Part shown: piece after piece, positions 31,501 through 33,965 of the stretch
Numbering within the stretch: position 1 is the stretch's first letter
Layout of the letters: each line of letters begins with the position of its first letter
Assembly (NCBI GenBank): GCA_965219635.1
Contig: OZ244783.1
Coordinates: 1 to 64,000 of the forward strand
Source: JAPOXR01 sp965219635
GTDB lineage: Bacteria > Pseudomonadota > Alphaproteobacteria > Rhodobacterales > Rhodobacteraceae
DNA: 64,000 nucleotides
Reading direction: 5' to 3'
Translations under genes and position numbers: made by a program
The notes under the pieces: generated by a model
What the model was told of the DNA's origin: nothing
Databases searched by the model: none
Seen by the model: the letters and a program-made list of their open reading frames with translations, nothing else

Positions 31501-31690
31501 CATGATGTCGGGTCTGTTGACACTGTCTGCCGACGCAAGGCTCGCAGCTGGCGAGGAAGAAGCGCCGCATTACGGGGCGGGCGTCGAGTTCAAGCTTCCG
31601 GGTGGCCTGGCTGCCAGACTGAGAGGCGAGCTTGTCGACGCCGTCGATCCCGACACCCGAATTGGAGCAGATGTAAGATTGAGCTTCTGA
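4598..31690 (+). CDS. Giant autotransporter with 78 tandem Calx-beta-like repeats (9,030 aa)
   Basis: One uninterrupted frame of 9,030 codons. An N-terminal signal peptide (hydrophobic core around residues 37-52, ending ASAQA near residue 57) leads into 78 repeats (residues 61-8563) and a C-terminal region of 467 residues. That region has a linker and then, from about residue 8667 (GWTVWGWGDYRRFEGR), a type V autotransporter beta-barrel of alternating amphipathic strands ending in the outer-membrane signature VRLSF. No cysteine was seen, as expected for a secreted passenger, and each repeat has about 14-16 acidic residues against two lysines. Likely role: very long cell-surface stalk, adhesin or biofilm protein, perhaps calcium-stiffened; this is inference. 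The start is uncertain: the ATG at 4598 has GGAG only one base upstream, whereas the ATG at 4658 has GGAG at 11 bases and gives a normal-length signal peptide. The gene stands alone, convergent with the operon at 31865. Confidence 0.95.
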   Translation: MAVFRWFSSVHGAYYGAKSAMVGSLAAIRFKSIPRIAIAWLLAGAAATSLSVAASAQATMGLTLTPTTLTLVEGGTGTYTVVLDSQPTGTVTVSVSGSGYATVDQSSLTFTTANWDTPQTVTVTGMDDDFDLPFDQSATVTNRPFGGGYSINDAESVSVSVTDNDVKGLTLSPATLTVAEGRSETYTVVLDSRPLGTVTVTVASSNANASVDTNPTTPGDQSTLTFAASDWDTAQPVTVTGLDDTIGNPSDLTATLTNSPSGGGYGSSEAASLPVTVRDNDTKGLTLSAATLTVAEGGTGTYTLVLDSVPTAPVTVTVASSNANASVDTDPTTPGDQSTLTFATSDWDTAQTVAVTGLDDDIDNVSDLTATISNTPSGGGYSSSEAVDLPVTVTDDDVKGLTLSAATLTVAEGGTGTYTVVLDSEPTANVTVAVAVASSNTNATVDKSSLTFTASDWDTAQTVTVTGLDDDIDNPSDLTATISNTPSGGGYSSSEAVDLPVTVTDDDVKGLTLSATTLTVAEGGTGTYTVVLDSEPTANVTVAVAVASSSSNATVDKSSLTFTASDWDTAQTVTVTGLDDDIDNPSDLTATISNTPSGGGYGSSEAANVSVTVTDDDVKGLTLSVSSLTVAEGGTGTYTVVLDSEPTANVTVAVASSSSNATVDKSSLTFTASDWDTAQTVTVTGLDDDIDNASDLTATISNTPSGGDYGNSEAANVSVTVTNDDTKGLTLSASTLTVAEGGTGTYTVVLDSEPTATVTVAVASSNGNATVDKSSLTFTASDWDTAQTVTVTGLDDDIDNASDLTATISNTPSGGDYGNSEAADVSVTVTNDDTKGLTLSASTLTVAEGGTGTYTVVLDSEPTATVTVAVASSNGNATVDKSSLTFTASDWDTAQTVTVTGLDDDIDNASDLTATISNTPSGGDYGSSEAADVAVTVTDDDLKGLTLSASALTVAEGGTGTYTVVLDSEPTATVTVAVASSNTNATMDKSSLTFTAADWDTAQTVTVTGLDDDIDNASDLTATISNTPSGGGYGGSEAASVSVTVTDDDVKGLTLSAITLTVAEGGTGTYTVVLDSEPTATVTVTVAPSNGNATVDKSSLTFTAADWDTAQTVTVTGLDDDIDNEPDLTATISNTPSGGDYGSSEAADVAVTVTDDDVKGLTLSVSTLTVAEGGTGTYTVVLDSEPTADVTVAVAPSNGNATVDKSSLTFTASDWDTVQTVTVTGLDDDIDNASDLTATISNTPSGGGYGASEAANVSVTVTNDDTKGLTLTPTTLTVAEGGTGTYTVVLDSEPTATVTVAVAPSNGNATVDKSSLTFTASDWDTAQTVTVTGLDDDIDNASDLTATISNTPSGGGYGTSEAANVSVTVTNDDTKGLTLSASTLTVAEGGTGTYTVVLDSEPTADVTVAVAPSSSNATVDKSSLTFTASDWDTAQTVTVTGLDDDIDNATDLTETISNTPSGGDYGNSEAADVAVTVTDDDVKGLTLSASTLTVAEGGTGTYTVVLDSEPTATVTVAVAPSNGNATVDKSSLTFTASDWDTAQTVTVTGLDDDIDNASDLTATISNTPSGGGYGGSEAADVSVTMTNDDTKGLTLSVSALTVAEGGTGTYTVVLDSEPTANVTVAVAPSNGNATVDKSSLTFTASDWDTVQTVTVTGLDDDIDNASDLTATISNTPSGGGYGTSEAANVSVTVTNDDTKGLTLSASTLTVAEGGTGTYTVVLDSEPTANVTVAVAPSNGNATVDKSSLTFTASDWDTAQTVTVTGLDDDIDNASDLTATISNTPSGGGYGTSEAANVSVTVTNDDTKGLTLSASTLTVAEGGTGTYTVVLDSEPTATVTVAVAPSSSNATIDKSSLTFTAADWDTAQTVTVTGLDDDIDNASDLTETISNTPSGGGYSSSEAASIAVTVTDDDVKGLTLTPAALTVPEGGTGTYTVVLDSEPTGTVSVSVSWSGYASADKTTLTFTPANWDTAQTVTVTGLSDNVDTPFDLTATVSHRPWGGGYGFNQRAELPVTVTDNEMNSLILTPATLTVAEGGTGTYTVVLNNLPLAPVTVTLASSNTNATVDTDPATVGNQSTLAFTRSNWATPQTVTVSVINDDIDNEPNLTATVTHTPSGGGFDNNDAVDLPVTLTDDETKGLTLSASTLTVAEGGTGTYTVVLNSEPTATVTVAVAPSNGNATVDKSSLTFTAADWDTAQTVTVTGLDDDIDNASGLTATISNTPSGGGYGTSEAANVSVTVTNDDTKGLTLTPTTLTVAEGGTGTFTVVLDSEPTANVTVAVAPSNGNATVDKSSLTFTASDWDTAQTVTVTGLNDDIDNASDLTATISNTPSGGGYGNSEAESVSVTVTNDDTKGLTLSASTLTVAEGGTGTYTVVLDSEPTADVTVAVLSSNGNATVDKSSLTFTASNWDTAQTVTVTGLDDDFDNPTDLTATISNTPSGGDYGASEAADVAVTVTDDETKGLTLTPATLTVTEGGTGTYTVVLDSEPTANVTVAVAPSNGNATVDKSSLTFTASDWDTAQTVTVTGLDDDIDNPSDLTATISNTPSGGDYGNSEAANVSVTVTDDDVKGLTLTPTTLTVAEGRTGTYTVVLDSEPTATVTVAVAPSNGNATVDKSSLTFTASDWDTAQTVTVTGLDDNISNPSDLTATISNTPSGGGYGSSEAVDLPVTVNDNDTKGLTLTPATLTVAEGGTGTYTVVLDSEPTANVTVAVLSSNGNATVDKSSLTFTASDWDTAQTVTVTGLDDDIDNPSDLTATISNTPSGGSYGIGEAANISVTVTDDDVKGLTLTPTTLTVAEGGTGTYTVVLDSEPTANVTVAVAPSNSNATVDKSSLTFTASDWDTAQTVTVTGLDDDFDNPSDLTATISNTPSGGDYGSSEAANVAVTVTDDETKGLTLTPATLTVAEGGTGTYTVVLDSEPTANVTVAVVPSNSNATVDKSSLTFTASDWDTAQTVTVTGLDDDIDNATDLTATISNTPSGGDYGSSEAADVAVTVTDDDVKGLTLSVSSLTVAEGGTGTYTVVLDSEPTATVTVAVAPSNGNATVDKSSLTFTAADWDTAQTVTVTGLDDDIDNASDLTATISNTPSGGDYGASEAANVSVTVTNDDTKGLTLSASTLAVAEGGTGTYTVVLDSEPTATVTVAVLSSNGNATVDKSSLTFTASDWDTAQTVTVTGLNDDIDNPSDLTATISNTPSGGDYGASEAANISVTVTNDDTKGLTLTPATLTVAEGGTGTYDVVLDSEPTATVTVAVVSSNLNATVDKSSLTFTAADWDTAQTVTVTGLDDDFDNPTDLTATISNTPSGGDYGSSEAADVAVTVTDDETKGLTLTPATLTVAEGGTGTYDVVLDSEPTATVTVAVAPSNSNATVDKSSLTFTASNWDTAQTVTVTGLDDDIDNPTDLTATISNTPSGGDYGSSEAADVAVTVTDDETKGLTLSVSALTVAEGGTGTYDVVLDSQPTGTVTVAVVSSNGNATVDKSSLTFTAADWDTAQTVTVTGLDDDFDNPTDLTATISNTPSGGDYGSSEAADVAVTVTDDETKGLTLTPATLTVAEGGTGTYDVVLDSEPTGTVTVAVVSSNGNATVDKSSLTFTAADWDTAQTVTVTGLDDDFDNPSDLTATISNTPSGGDYGSSEAADVAVTVTDDETKGLTVTPATLTVAEGGTGTYDVVLDSEPTGTVTVAVVSSNGNATVDKSSLTFTAADWDTAQTVTVTGLDDDFDNPSDLTATISNTPSGGDYGSSEAADVAVTVTDDETKGLTVTPATLTVAEGGTGTYDVVLDSEPTATVTVAVVSSNGNATVDKSSLTFTAADWDTAQTVTVTGLDDDFDNPNDLTATISNTPSGGDYGSSEAADVAVTVTDDETKGLTVTPATLTVAEGGTGTYDVVLDSEPTGTVTVAVVPSNSNATVDKSSLTFTAADWDTAQTVTVTGLDDDFDNPNDLTATISNTPSGGDYGSSEAADVAVTVTDDETKGLTVTPATLTVAEGGTGTYDVVLDSEPTATVTVAVVPSNGNATVDKSSLTFTAADWDTAQTVTVTGLDDDIDNATDLTATISNTPSGGDYGSSEAADVAVTVTDDDVKGLTVTPATLTVAEGGTGTYDVVLDSEPTGTVTVAVVSSNGNATVDKSSLTFTASDWDTAQTVTVTGLDDGLDNPSDLTATISNTPSGGDYGSSEAADVAVTVTDDETKGLTLTPATLTVAEGGTGTYDVVLDSEPTGTVTVAVVPSNGNATVDKSSLTFTAADWDTAQTVTVTGLDDDFDNPTDLTATISNTPSGGDYGSSEAADVAVTVTDDETKGLTLTPATLTVAEGGTGTYDVVLDSEPTGTVTVAVVPSNSNATVDKSSLTFTAADWDTAQTVTVTGLDDDFDNPTDLTATISNTPSGGDYGSSEAADVAVTVTDDETKGLTLTPATLTVAEGGTGTYDVVLGSEPTGTVTVAVVPSNSNATVDKSSLTFTAADWDTAQTVTVTGLDDDIDNATDLTATISNTPSGGGYGSSEAADVAVTVTDDDVKGLTVTPATLTVAEGGTGTYDVVLDSEPTGTVTVAVVSSNGNATVDKSSLTFTAADWDTAQTVTVTGLDDDFDNPSDLTATISNTPSGGGYGSSEAADVAVTVTDDETKGLTVTPATLTVAEGGTGTYDVVLDSEPTGTVTVAVVSSNTNATVDKSSLTFTASDWDTAQTVTVTGLDDDIDNPTDLTATISNTPSGGDYGSSEAADVAVTVTDDETKGLTLSATTLTVAEGGTGTYTVVLDSEPTATVTVAVAPSNGNATVDKSSLTFTASDWDTAQTVTVTGLDDDIDNASDLTATISNTPSGGGYGTSEAANVSVTVTNDDTKGLTLSASTLTVAEGGTGTYTVVLDSEPTADVTVTVAPSNGNATVDKSSLTFTANDWDTAQTVTVTGLDDEIDNPINLTATVTNTPTGGGYGLSEAASVSVTVTDNDGKGLTLTPTTLTVAEGGTGTYTVVLDSEPTATVTVAVAPSNGNATVNKSSLIFTASDWDTAQTVTVTGLDDDIDNASDLTATISNTPSGGGYGTSETANVSVTVTNDDTKGLTLSASALTVAEGGTGTYTVVLDSEPTADVTVTVAPSNGNATVDKSSLTFTANDWDTAQTVTVTGLDDDIDNASDLTATISNTPSGGDYGNSEAESVSVTVTNDDTKGLTLSASTLTVAEGGTGTYTVVLDSEPTADVTVTVAPSNGNATVDKSSLTFTANDWDTAQTVTVTGLDDDIDNASDLTATISNTPSGGDYGTSETANVSVTVTNDDTKGLTLSASALTVAEGGTGTYTVVLDSEPTATVTVAVASSNGNATVDKSSLTFTASDWDAAQTVTVTGLDDDIDNASDLTATISNTPSGGGYGTSEAANVSVTVTNDDTKGLTLSASALTVAEGGTGTYTVVLDSEPTADVTVAVAPSNSNATVDKSSLTFTASDWDTAQTVTVTGLDDDIDNVSDLTATISNTPSGGDYGLSEAASVSVTVTDNDGKGLTLTPTTLTVAEGGTGTYTVVLNSEPTATVTVAVAPSNGNATVDKSSLTFTASDWDTAQTVTVTGLDDDIDNATDLTATISNTPSGGGYGTSEAANVSVTVTNDDTKGLTLSVSTLTVAEGGTGTYTVVLDSEPTANVTVAVAPSNGNATVDKSSLTFTASDWDTAQTVTVTGLDDDIDNATDLTATISNTPSGGGYGNSEAESVSVTVTNDDTKGLTLSASALTVAEGGTGTYTVVLDSEPTADVTVTVAPSNGNATVDKSSLTFTANDWDTAQTVTVTGLDDDIDNASDLTATISNTPSGGGYGTSETANVSVTVTNDDTKGLTLSASALTVAEGGTGTYTVVLDSEPTATVTVAVASSNGNATVDKSSLTFTASDWDTVQTVTVTGLDDDIDNASDLTATISNTPSGGGYGTSEAANVSVTVTNDDTKGLTLSVSTLTVAEGGTGTYTVVLDSEPTADVTVAVAPSNSNATVDKSSLTFTASDWDTAQTVTVTGLDDDIDNVSDLTATISNTPSGGDYGNSEAADVAVTVTDNDGKGLTLTPATLTVAEGGTGTYTVVLNSEPTATVTVAVAPSNGNATVDKSSLTFTAADWDTAQTVTVRGLDDDIDNASDLTATISNTPSGGGYGTSEAANVSVTVTNDDTKGLTLTPTTLTVAEGGTGTFTVVLDSEPTANVTVAVAPSNGNATVDKSSLTFTASDWDTAQTVTVTGLDDDIDNASDLTATISNTPSGGGYGTSEAANVSVTVTNDDTKGLTLSASTLTVAEGGTGTYTVVLDSEPTADVTVAVASSNGNATVDKSSLTFTAANWDTAQTVTVTGLDDDIDNASDLTATISNTPSGGGYGNSEDTAQTVTVTGLDDDIDNASDLTATISNTPTGGGYGNSEAESVSVTVTNDDTKGLTLSVSTLTVAEGGTGTYTVVLNSEPTGTVTVTVASSNGNATVDKSSLTFSDRNWATAQTVTVTGADDDIDNPSNLTATISNTPAGGGYGDDEAASFQVTVTDNDGKGLTLSRTALTVTEGRTGTYTVVLDSEPTANVTVTVASSNGNATVDKSSLTFTASDWDTAQTVTVTGLDDDIDNPSDLTATISNTPSGGGYGNSEAESVSVTVTNNDTKGLTLSVSSLTVGEGQNGSYTVVLDSEPTANVTVAVAPSNSNARVDKSSLTFTAANWDTAQTVTVTGLDDDIDNASDLTATISNTPSGGGYGNSEAESVSVTVTDNDTKGLTLSASTLTVAEGGTGTYTVVLDSEPTANVTVAVAPSNGNATVDKSSLTFTAANWDTAQTVTVTGLDDDIDNASDLTATISNTPSGGDYGNSEAESVSVTVTDNDTKGLTLSAITLTVAEGGTGTYTVVLDSEPTANVTVAVTLSNRNASVDKSSLTFTASDWDTAQTVTVTGLDDDIDNPTDLTTTISNTPSGGGYDRDDVESVSVTVTNNDTKGLTLSVSALTVAEGGTGTYTVVLNSEPTGTVTVTVASSNGNATVDTDPARSGDQTTLTFSDRNWETAQTVTVTGADDDIDNPSNLTATISNTPAGGGYGDDEAASFQVTVTDNDGKGLTLTPATLTVAEGGTGTYMVVLNSEPTANVTVAVAPSNSNATVDKSSLIFTASNWDTAQTVTVTGLDDDIDNATDLTATISNTPSGGGYGNSEAESVSVTVTNNDTKGLTLSVSSLTVGEGQNGSYTVVLDSEPTANVTVAVAPSNSNARVNKSSLIFTASNWDTAQTVTVTGLDDDIDNATDLSATISNTPSGGGYGNSEAESVSVTVTNNDTKGLTLSASTLTVAEGGTGTYTVVLDSEPTANVTVAVASSNGNASVDKSSLTFTASDWDTAQTVTVRGLDDDIDNAPDLTATISNTPSGGGYDRGQEESVTVTVTDNDTKGLTLSVSSLTVAEGGTGTYTVVLDSEPTANVTVAVTLSNRNASVDKSSLTFTASDWDTAQTVTVTGLDDDIDNATDLTATISNTPTGGGYDRDDVESVSVTVTNNDTKGLTLSVSALTVAEGGTGTYTVVLNSEPTANVTVAVASSNGNATVDKSSLTFTDRNWATPQSVAVTGANDDIDNPSNLTATISNTPAGGGYGDDEAASFQVTVTDNDARGLTLSRTALTVTEGRTGTYTVVLDSEPTANVTVTVASSNGNATVDKSSLTFTASDWDTAQTVTVTGLDDDIDNASDLTATISNTPSGGGYGSNEAASVSVTVTNNDTKGLTLSVSSLTVGEGQNGTYTVVLDSEPTANVTVAVAPSNSNARVNKSSLIFTASNWDTAQTVTVTGLDDDIDNETDLSATISNTPSGGGYGSSEAESVSVTVTNNDTKGLTLSVGTLTVGEGQSGSYTVVLDSEPTANVTVAVAPSNGNATVDKSSLTFTASNWDTAQTVTVTGLDDDIDNASDLTATISNTPSGGGYGSSEAESVSVTVTNNDTKGLTLSVSSLTVNEGGTGTYDVVLDSEPTANVTVVVALSNRNASVDKTTLTFTAGDWDTAQTVTVTGADDNIDNPSDLTTTVTNTPSGGGYGGSSDAASLTVTVVDNDTKGLTLSVSALTVAEGGTGTYTVVLNSEPTANVTVTVASSNGNATVDTDPARSGNQPTLTFTDRNWATAQTVTVTGADDDIDNPSNLTATISNTPAGGGYGDDEAASLQVTVTDNDAKGLTLSRSALTVAEGRFETYTVVLNSEPTGPVTVTVASSNGNATVDKSSLTFTASDWDTPQTVRVTGLDDKIDNPSDPTATISNTPSGGGYGNSEVADVTVTVTNNDRRGLTLSTNSLTMAEGGSGTYTVVLDTEPTATVTVTVATSNGNARVDKSSLFFTAANWDTAQTVTVTGLDDRIVNPSDLTATVTNTPSGGDYGSSEAASVSVTVTNDDTTGLLLSVSSLKVIEGESGTYTIGVNSEPTGPVTVTVASDNSDVTASPANLTFTAANWETPQTVTVSGPDDDIDNPSDLTATVTNTPSGGGYDSVDAAIVAVTVMDDDVKGLTLSATTLTVNEGESGTYTVVLDSEPTGPVTVTVVSSNVNATVDKSTLTFTVSDWNTAQVVTVSGIDDDIDNPSDLTATITNTPAGGDYDGVPEATVAVTVTDNDGLRPEAVTQVLSDVAKATLAGATDIIDERLKSVHDISRLRLAGRQIGNTISLKDSRFDLQPDDWWSGGRGPVGYYLPIEDAEMLDGSAFSLSLNDEDAGESNRGWTVWGWGDYRRFEGRTDLESWDGSAKSAWLGLDTWASERVLAGVAVSRNLGDVDFSTDIGESRLETSLTAVWPYVQVTLPNNSGTVRALVGLGSGEAVHHSVQDEVSRADLTLQAASVGASWNLDRRGQFTLTLPMEAEVVRLETGGPDTSLIGNLEATTWRLRGGIEATHDGMALSGSDWVLVPRGLLSLRQDGGDGVTGTGVEVGGGIGIFAPHSRLSMDVSGYWLATHTASGTRDWGARIGVQLAPDARGRGLSLSLRQEWGVQQEGALSDGTVFQRDTDDSLSAPGALAAQAGYGFGMMSGLLTLSADARLAAGEEEAPHYGAGVEFKLPGGLAARLRGELVDAVDPDTRIGADVRLSF
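11012..11659 (+). repeat. Repeat pair (copies 20-21) duplicated again at 22676-23323
   Basis: Copy 20 carries VVLNSEPTATV with FTAADW, and copy 21 carries LTPTTL with the rare GTFTVV in place of GTYTVV. The same pair in the same order occurs as copies 56-57, exactly 36 units (11,664 bp) away. In the first roughly 200 bases of copies 21 and 57 I found one difference. This indicates a long-range segment copy or gene-conversion event inside the array. Confidence 0.75.
14252..18787 (+). repeat. Homogenised block of 14 repeats of the TYDVVL subtype (copies 30-43)
   Basis: All 14 consecutive copies read GTYDVVL instead of the GTYTVVL found almost everywhere else; the change is also visible as a different codon pair in the DNA. 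Most also share the PTGTVTVAVV variant and SSEAADVAVTVTDDET. Outside the block only copy 73 was seen with this variant. A contiguous block of one subtype points to recent local amplification or conversion. Confidence 0.8.
19436..23323 (+). repeat. Five-repeat super-unit (1,620 bp), first array (copies 46-57)
   Basis: Subtypes recur every fifth copy. Copies 46, 51 and 56 follow TDNDG and begin KGLTLTP. Copies 48 and 53 share ADVTVTV, FTANDW and TSETANV. Copies 49 and 54 share ATVTVAVASSNGN. Copies 50 and 55 share SNSNATV and DNVSDL. The amplified unit was therefore a block of five repeats rather than a single one. Confidence 0.75.
23606..23719 (+). repeat. In-frame 114-bp tandem duplication giving a 38-residue partial repeat
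   Basis: The segment 23492-23605 (DTAQTVTV through GGGYGNSE of copy 58) is repeated immediately at 23606-23719 with only a few substitutions (for example TPS to TPT). Because 114 is divisible by three the frame is kept, but the added 38 residues cover only the C-terminal part of a domain. It marks a register change between the two five-repeat arrays. Confidence 0.9.
23762..29320 (+). repeat. Five-repeat super-unit, second array (copies 59-75)
   Basis: Copies 59, 64, 69 and 74 all carry DRNW, NPSNLTA, TPAGGGYGDDEAAS and QVTVTDND. Copies 60 and 70 carry LSRTALTVTEGRTG. Copies 61, 66 and 71 carry GEGQNG and SNARV. Copies 63, 68 and 73 carry LSNRNASVDK. The period is five units: 1,620 bp, or 1,644 bp where a copy has the 8-residue insertion. 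This is a different set of subtypes from the first array, so five-unit amplification occurred at least twice or diverged between the arrays. Confidence 0.78.
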
Positions 31691-31703
31691 TGAAGGGGCC
31701 CAA

Positions 31704-31734
31704 CCGCAGGTCGTAACCATGGAGCGGCCTGCGG
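31704..31734. terminator. Possible weak hairpin between convergent genes
   Basis: CCGCAGG (31704-31710) and CCTGCGG (31728-31734) can form a 7-bp stem with a 17-base loop, 14 bases after the giant gene stop. There is no T-run on either side, so it is at best a weak terminator. The rest of the 174-bp convergent gap shows nothing clearer. Confidence 0.3.
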
Positions 31735-31864
31735 ACGGCATTTCCCAACTGCCAGCACGGCACCGAGTCTGTTGTCACTATGGGTCTTTTGCCTACGGGT
31801 GGAGCGCGGGGAGGCTGATCGGTAAGTCAGCTGCTGACAGCTTCTGGTGGTGGCTGACTCGGTT

Positions 31865-32854
31865 CTAGGTCCAGTCGAGCACAATGAACGGGGTCTTGAT
31901 GTTCCGGTCCCTGATGTTCGTGTAGAGTTTGCCAGGATCGTCCGGCAGGTGGGAAGAGACCAAACCATCAAGGCAGAGCTTGCCTTCTGAAAGCCACTTC
32001 AAGGCCCGCTCAAGTCCCGAAATAGTGCTGTGAGCTGCGTTGTTGTATCCCTCCAGCAGCTCCTCCCAGACAAAGCCCCTGGACCTTATCGGGATCTCCC
32101 ACTCCCATCCGCTGCGCAGTCTGACGAAATTGAAGAAGACCGAACTCATGATCTCGTGGGCGGATATGTCGGTGAAGCGCTTCCACGGCACCCCTACCAG
32201 AACCACCTCTCCCATTTGCGCCACGAGTTCACAGGCATCCAATACCGCCGCCTCGTTGCCCGAACAGTCGACAACAAGTCGTACCACCCTGGCAAATCCG
32301 GGATCATCCTTGGGCATTGAGGCAAGAGTGGAGGAAATGCCGGAAGACTCGGCCTGGGAACGCCTGAGGCCGTCAGGCTCGACAACCGTCACATCGTAGC
32401 CGCCAATCTGGAAGTTGTGCGCCGCGCAGATGCCCACCGGTCCGGCGCCGGTAACGACAACCTTGTCGCCGGGCCGGGCGTCAGTGGTCATCAGTGTTGT
32501 CATCGACACACCCATCAACCGGGCGACAACCGCCAGCTCAGGCGAAAGGCCGTCAGGCACGGGCAGAGTATAGCATGCCTCGTGCTGTTGGGTTGAACGG
32601 TGGGCGCCCATGCAGAAACGCAAATCGCCGGTTGCCACACCTTTGACGCCGGTTCCGATTTCCTCAACCCGGAACACTGCTCCGTATCCTGGGTGGATCG
32701 GAAAATCGTCACCCGCGGCCCATGCGAGTTCGGTGCCCTGGCTGATCAGGGTGCAGACTGTCGGGCCGCGTATTTCACCAGTGCCAAGCGGAGCGTCGGC
32801 ATACTCGGCGAGTTCGAAGCGGTTCTTGGCAGGAAAAACGATCTCTTTTGGCAT
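31865..32854 (-). CDS. Zinc-binding-dehydrogenase-like (MDR superfamily) oxidoreductase
   Basis: About 329 residues, with the two-domain layout of medium-chain dehydrogenases: an N-terminal catalytic fold (MPKEIVFPAKNRFELAEY, HPGYGAVFRVEEIGTGV) and a Rossmann domain with the nucleotide-binding motif VVVTGAGPVGI. The four-cysteine structural zinc loop of classical alcohol dehydrogenases is not visible, so it belongs to a short MDR branch. The frame can be extended to 32881, but AGGAG ten bases before the ATG at 32854 favours the shorter start. It is the last gene of the seven-gene operon that begins with a GMC oxidoreductase and contains a sugar ABC importer, so it probably oxidises the imported polyol or sugar derivative in the cytoplasm. 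The specific substrate is unknown. Confidence 0.8.
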   Translation of the reverse strand: MPKEIVFPAKNRFELAEYADAPLGTGEIRGPTVCTLISQGTELAWAAGDDFPIHPGYGAVFRVEEIGTGVKGVATGDLRFCMGAHRSTQQHEACYTLPVPDGLSPELAVVARLMGVSMTTLMTTDARPGDKVVVTGAGPVGICAAHNFQIGGYDVTVVEPDGLRRSQAESSGISSTLASMPKDDPGFARVVRLVVDCSGNEAAVLDACELVAQMGEVVLVGVPWKRFTDISAHEIMSSVFFNFVRLRSGWEWEIPIRSRGFVWEELLEGYNNAAHSTISGLERALKWLSEGKLCLDGLVSSHLPDDPGKLYTNIRDRNIKTPFIVLDWT

Positions 32855-32873
32855 GGGGCAGCGGCTCCTGTGT

Positions 32874-33947
32874 TCATACATTTACGGAGAGGCCGGATTC
32901 AGCGTCGAAAACATGCAAGGCGTCGGGATTGAAACGAACATGAATCCCGGTGTCCTCGGCCGGGCGCTGGCTTGCCGGAACTTCGGCGATGAGCTCGTGC
33001 GCTCCAATGCGGATATTGAGCAACGCCTCGTTGCCAAGATATTCCGTTGCCTCGACTCTGGCGGCAACTGCGCCGTCAGCATTCTCGCCTGTCAGCGAGA
33101 TTTCCGGCGGGCGAATGCCGATCAGGACCCTCTGATCCTCTACAACCCTGCCGGCCAGGTGCTCGGGCACCTTCAGGCCAAGATTGTCGCCGGCCAGTTG
33201 TCCATCCTTCATGGTTGCGGGGAAGAGGTTCATCGCCGGGCTGCCGATGAAGGTTGCAACGAAGGTATTCCGGGGACTGGAGAATACATCCTCCGGTGAT
33301 CCCGACTGTTCGATATGCCCGTCCCGCATGATGACGATCTTGTCCGCCAATGTCATTGCTTCCACCTGGTCATGGGTGACATATACGATTGTCGTGGCAA
33401 GGCGCCTGTGCAACTTGCCGATTTCCCAGCGCACCTGCGTGCGCAGCTTTGCATCCAGGTTTGAAAGTGGTTCATCAAACAGGAAGACCTGTGGAGTTCG
33501 AACCATTGCCCGCCCCATGGCCACCCGTTGCCGCTGTCCGCCAGACAGTTGCGACGGCCGGCGCTCAAGGAGTTCGCCCAGGCCGAGGATGCCTGCTGTA
33601 TCGGAAATGCGGCGGTCGACTTCGTTCTTTTCGAGCTTCAACGGCCTCAACGCAAATTCCATGTTCCTGCGCACGCTCATATGCGGATAGAGCGCATAGT
33701 TCTGGAACACCATCGCTACGCCCCGGTCCTTTGGCGCAACATCGTTGACCACGCGCCCGCCGATGGACAGTTCACCGTCCGACACATCCTCAAGTCCGGC
33801 CACCATCCGCAGGGTCGTTGTCTTTCCGCATCCGGACGGTCCCAGCAGCACCACGAATTCGCGCTCTTCGATGTCGAGGTTTATGCCATGCACGACCTCG
33901 GTCTGGCCGTAGCGCTTGGTGACGTTTCTCAACTGGATCGACGACAT
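32874..33947 (-). CDS. Sugar ABC transporter ATP-binding protein, UgpC/MalK type
   Basis: A 357-residue ATPase with all expected motifs: Walker A GPSGCGKTT, signature LSGGQRQRVAMGRAM, Walker B VFLFDEPLSNLD and the switch histidine in VTHDQ. A C-terminal regulatory OB-type domain (about residues 240-357, including LIGIRPPEISL) is typical of MalK/UgpC/MsmK proteins that serve CUT1 importers. Length is normal. It follows the MalG-type permease stop by 18 bases and precedes the MDR dehydrogenase gene by 19 bases, so it is cotranscribed with the transporter genes 33966-37185 and energises them. Confidence 0.95.
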   Translation of the reverse strand: MSSIQLRNVTKRYGQTEVVHGINLDIEEREFVVLLGPSGCGKTTTLRMVAGLEDVSDGELSIGGRVVNDVAPKDRGVAMVFQNYALYPHMSVRRNMEFALRPLKLEKNEVDRRISDTAGILGLGELLERRPSQLSGGQRQRVAMGRAMVRTPQVFLFDEPLSNLDAKLRTQVRWEIGKLHRRLATTIVYVTHDQVEAMTLADKIVIMRDGHIEQSGSPEDVFSSPRNTFVATFIGSPAMNLFPATMKDGQLAGDNLGLKVPEHLAGRVVEDQRVLIGIRPPEISLTGENADGAVAARVEATEYLGNEALLNIRIGAHELIAEVPASQRPAEDTGIHVRFNPDALHVFDAESGLSVNV

Positions 33948-33965
33948 TTTCTCTATCTTTCGGGC

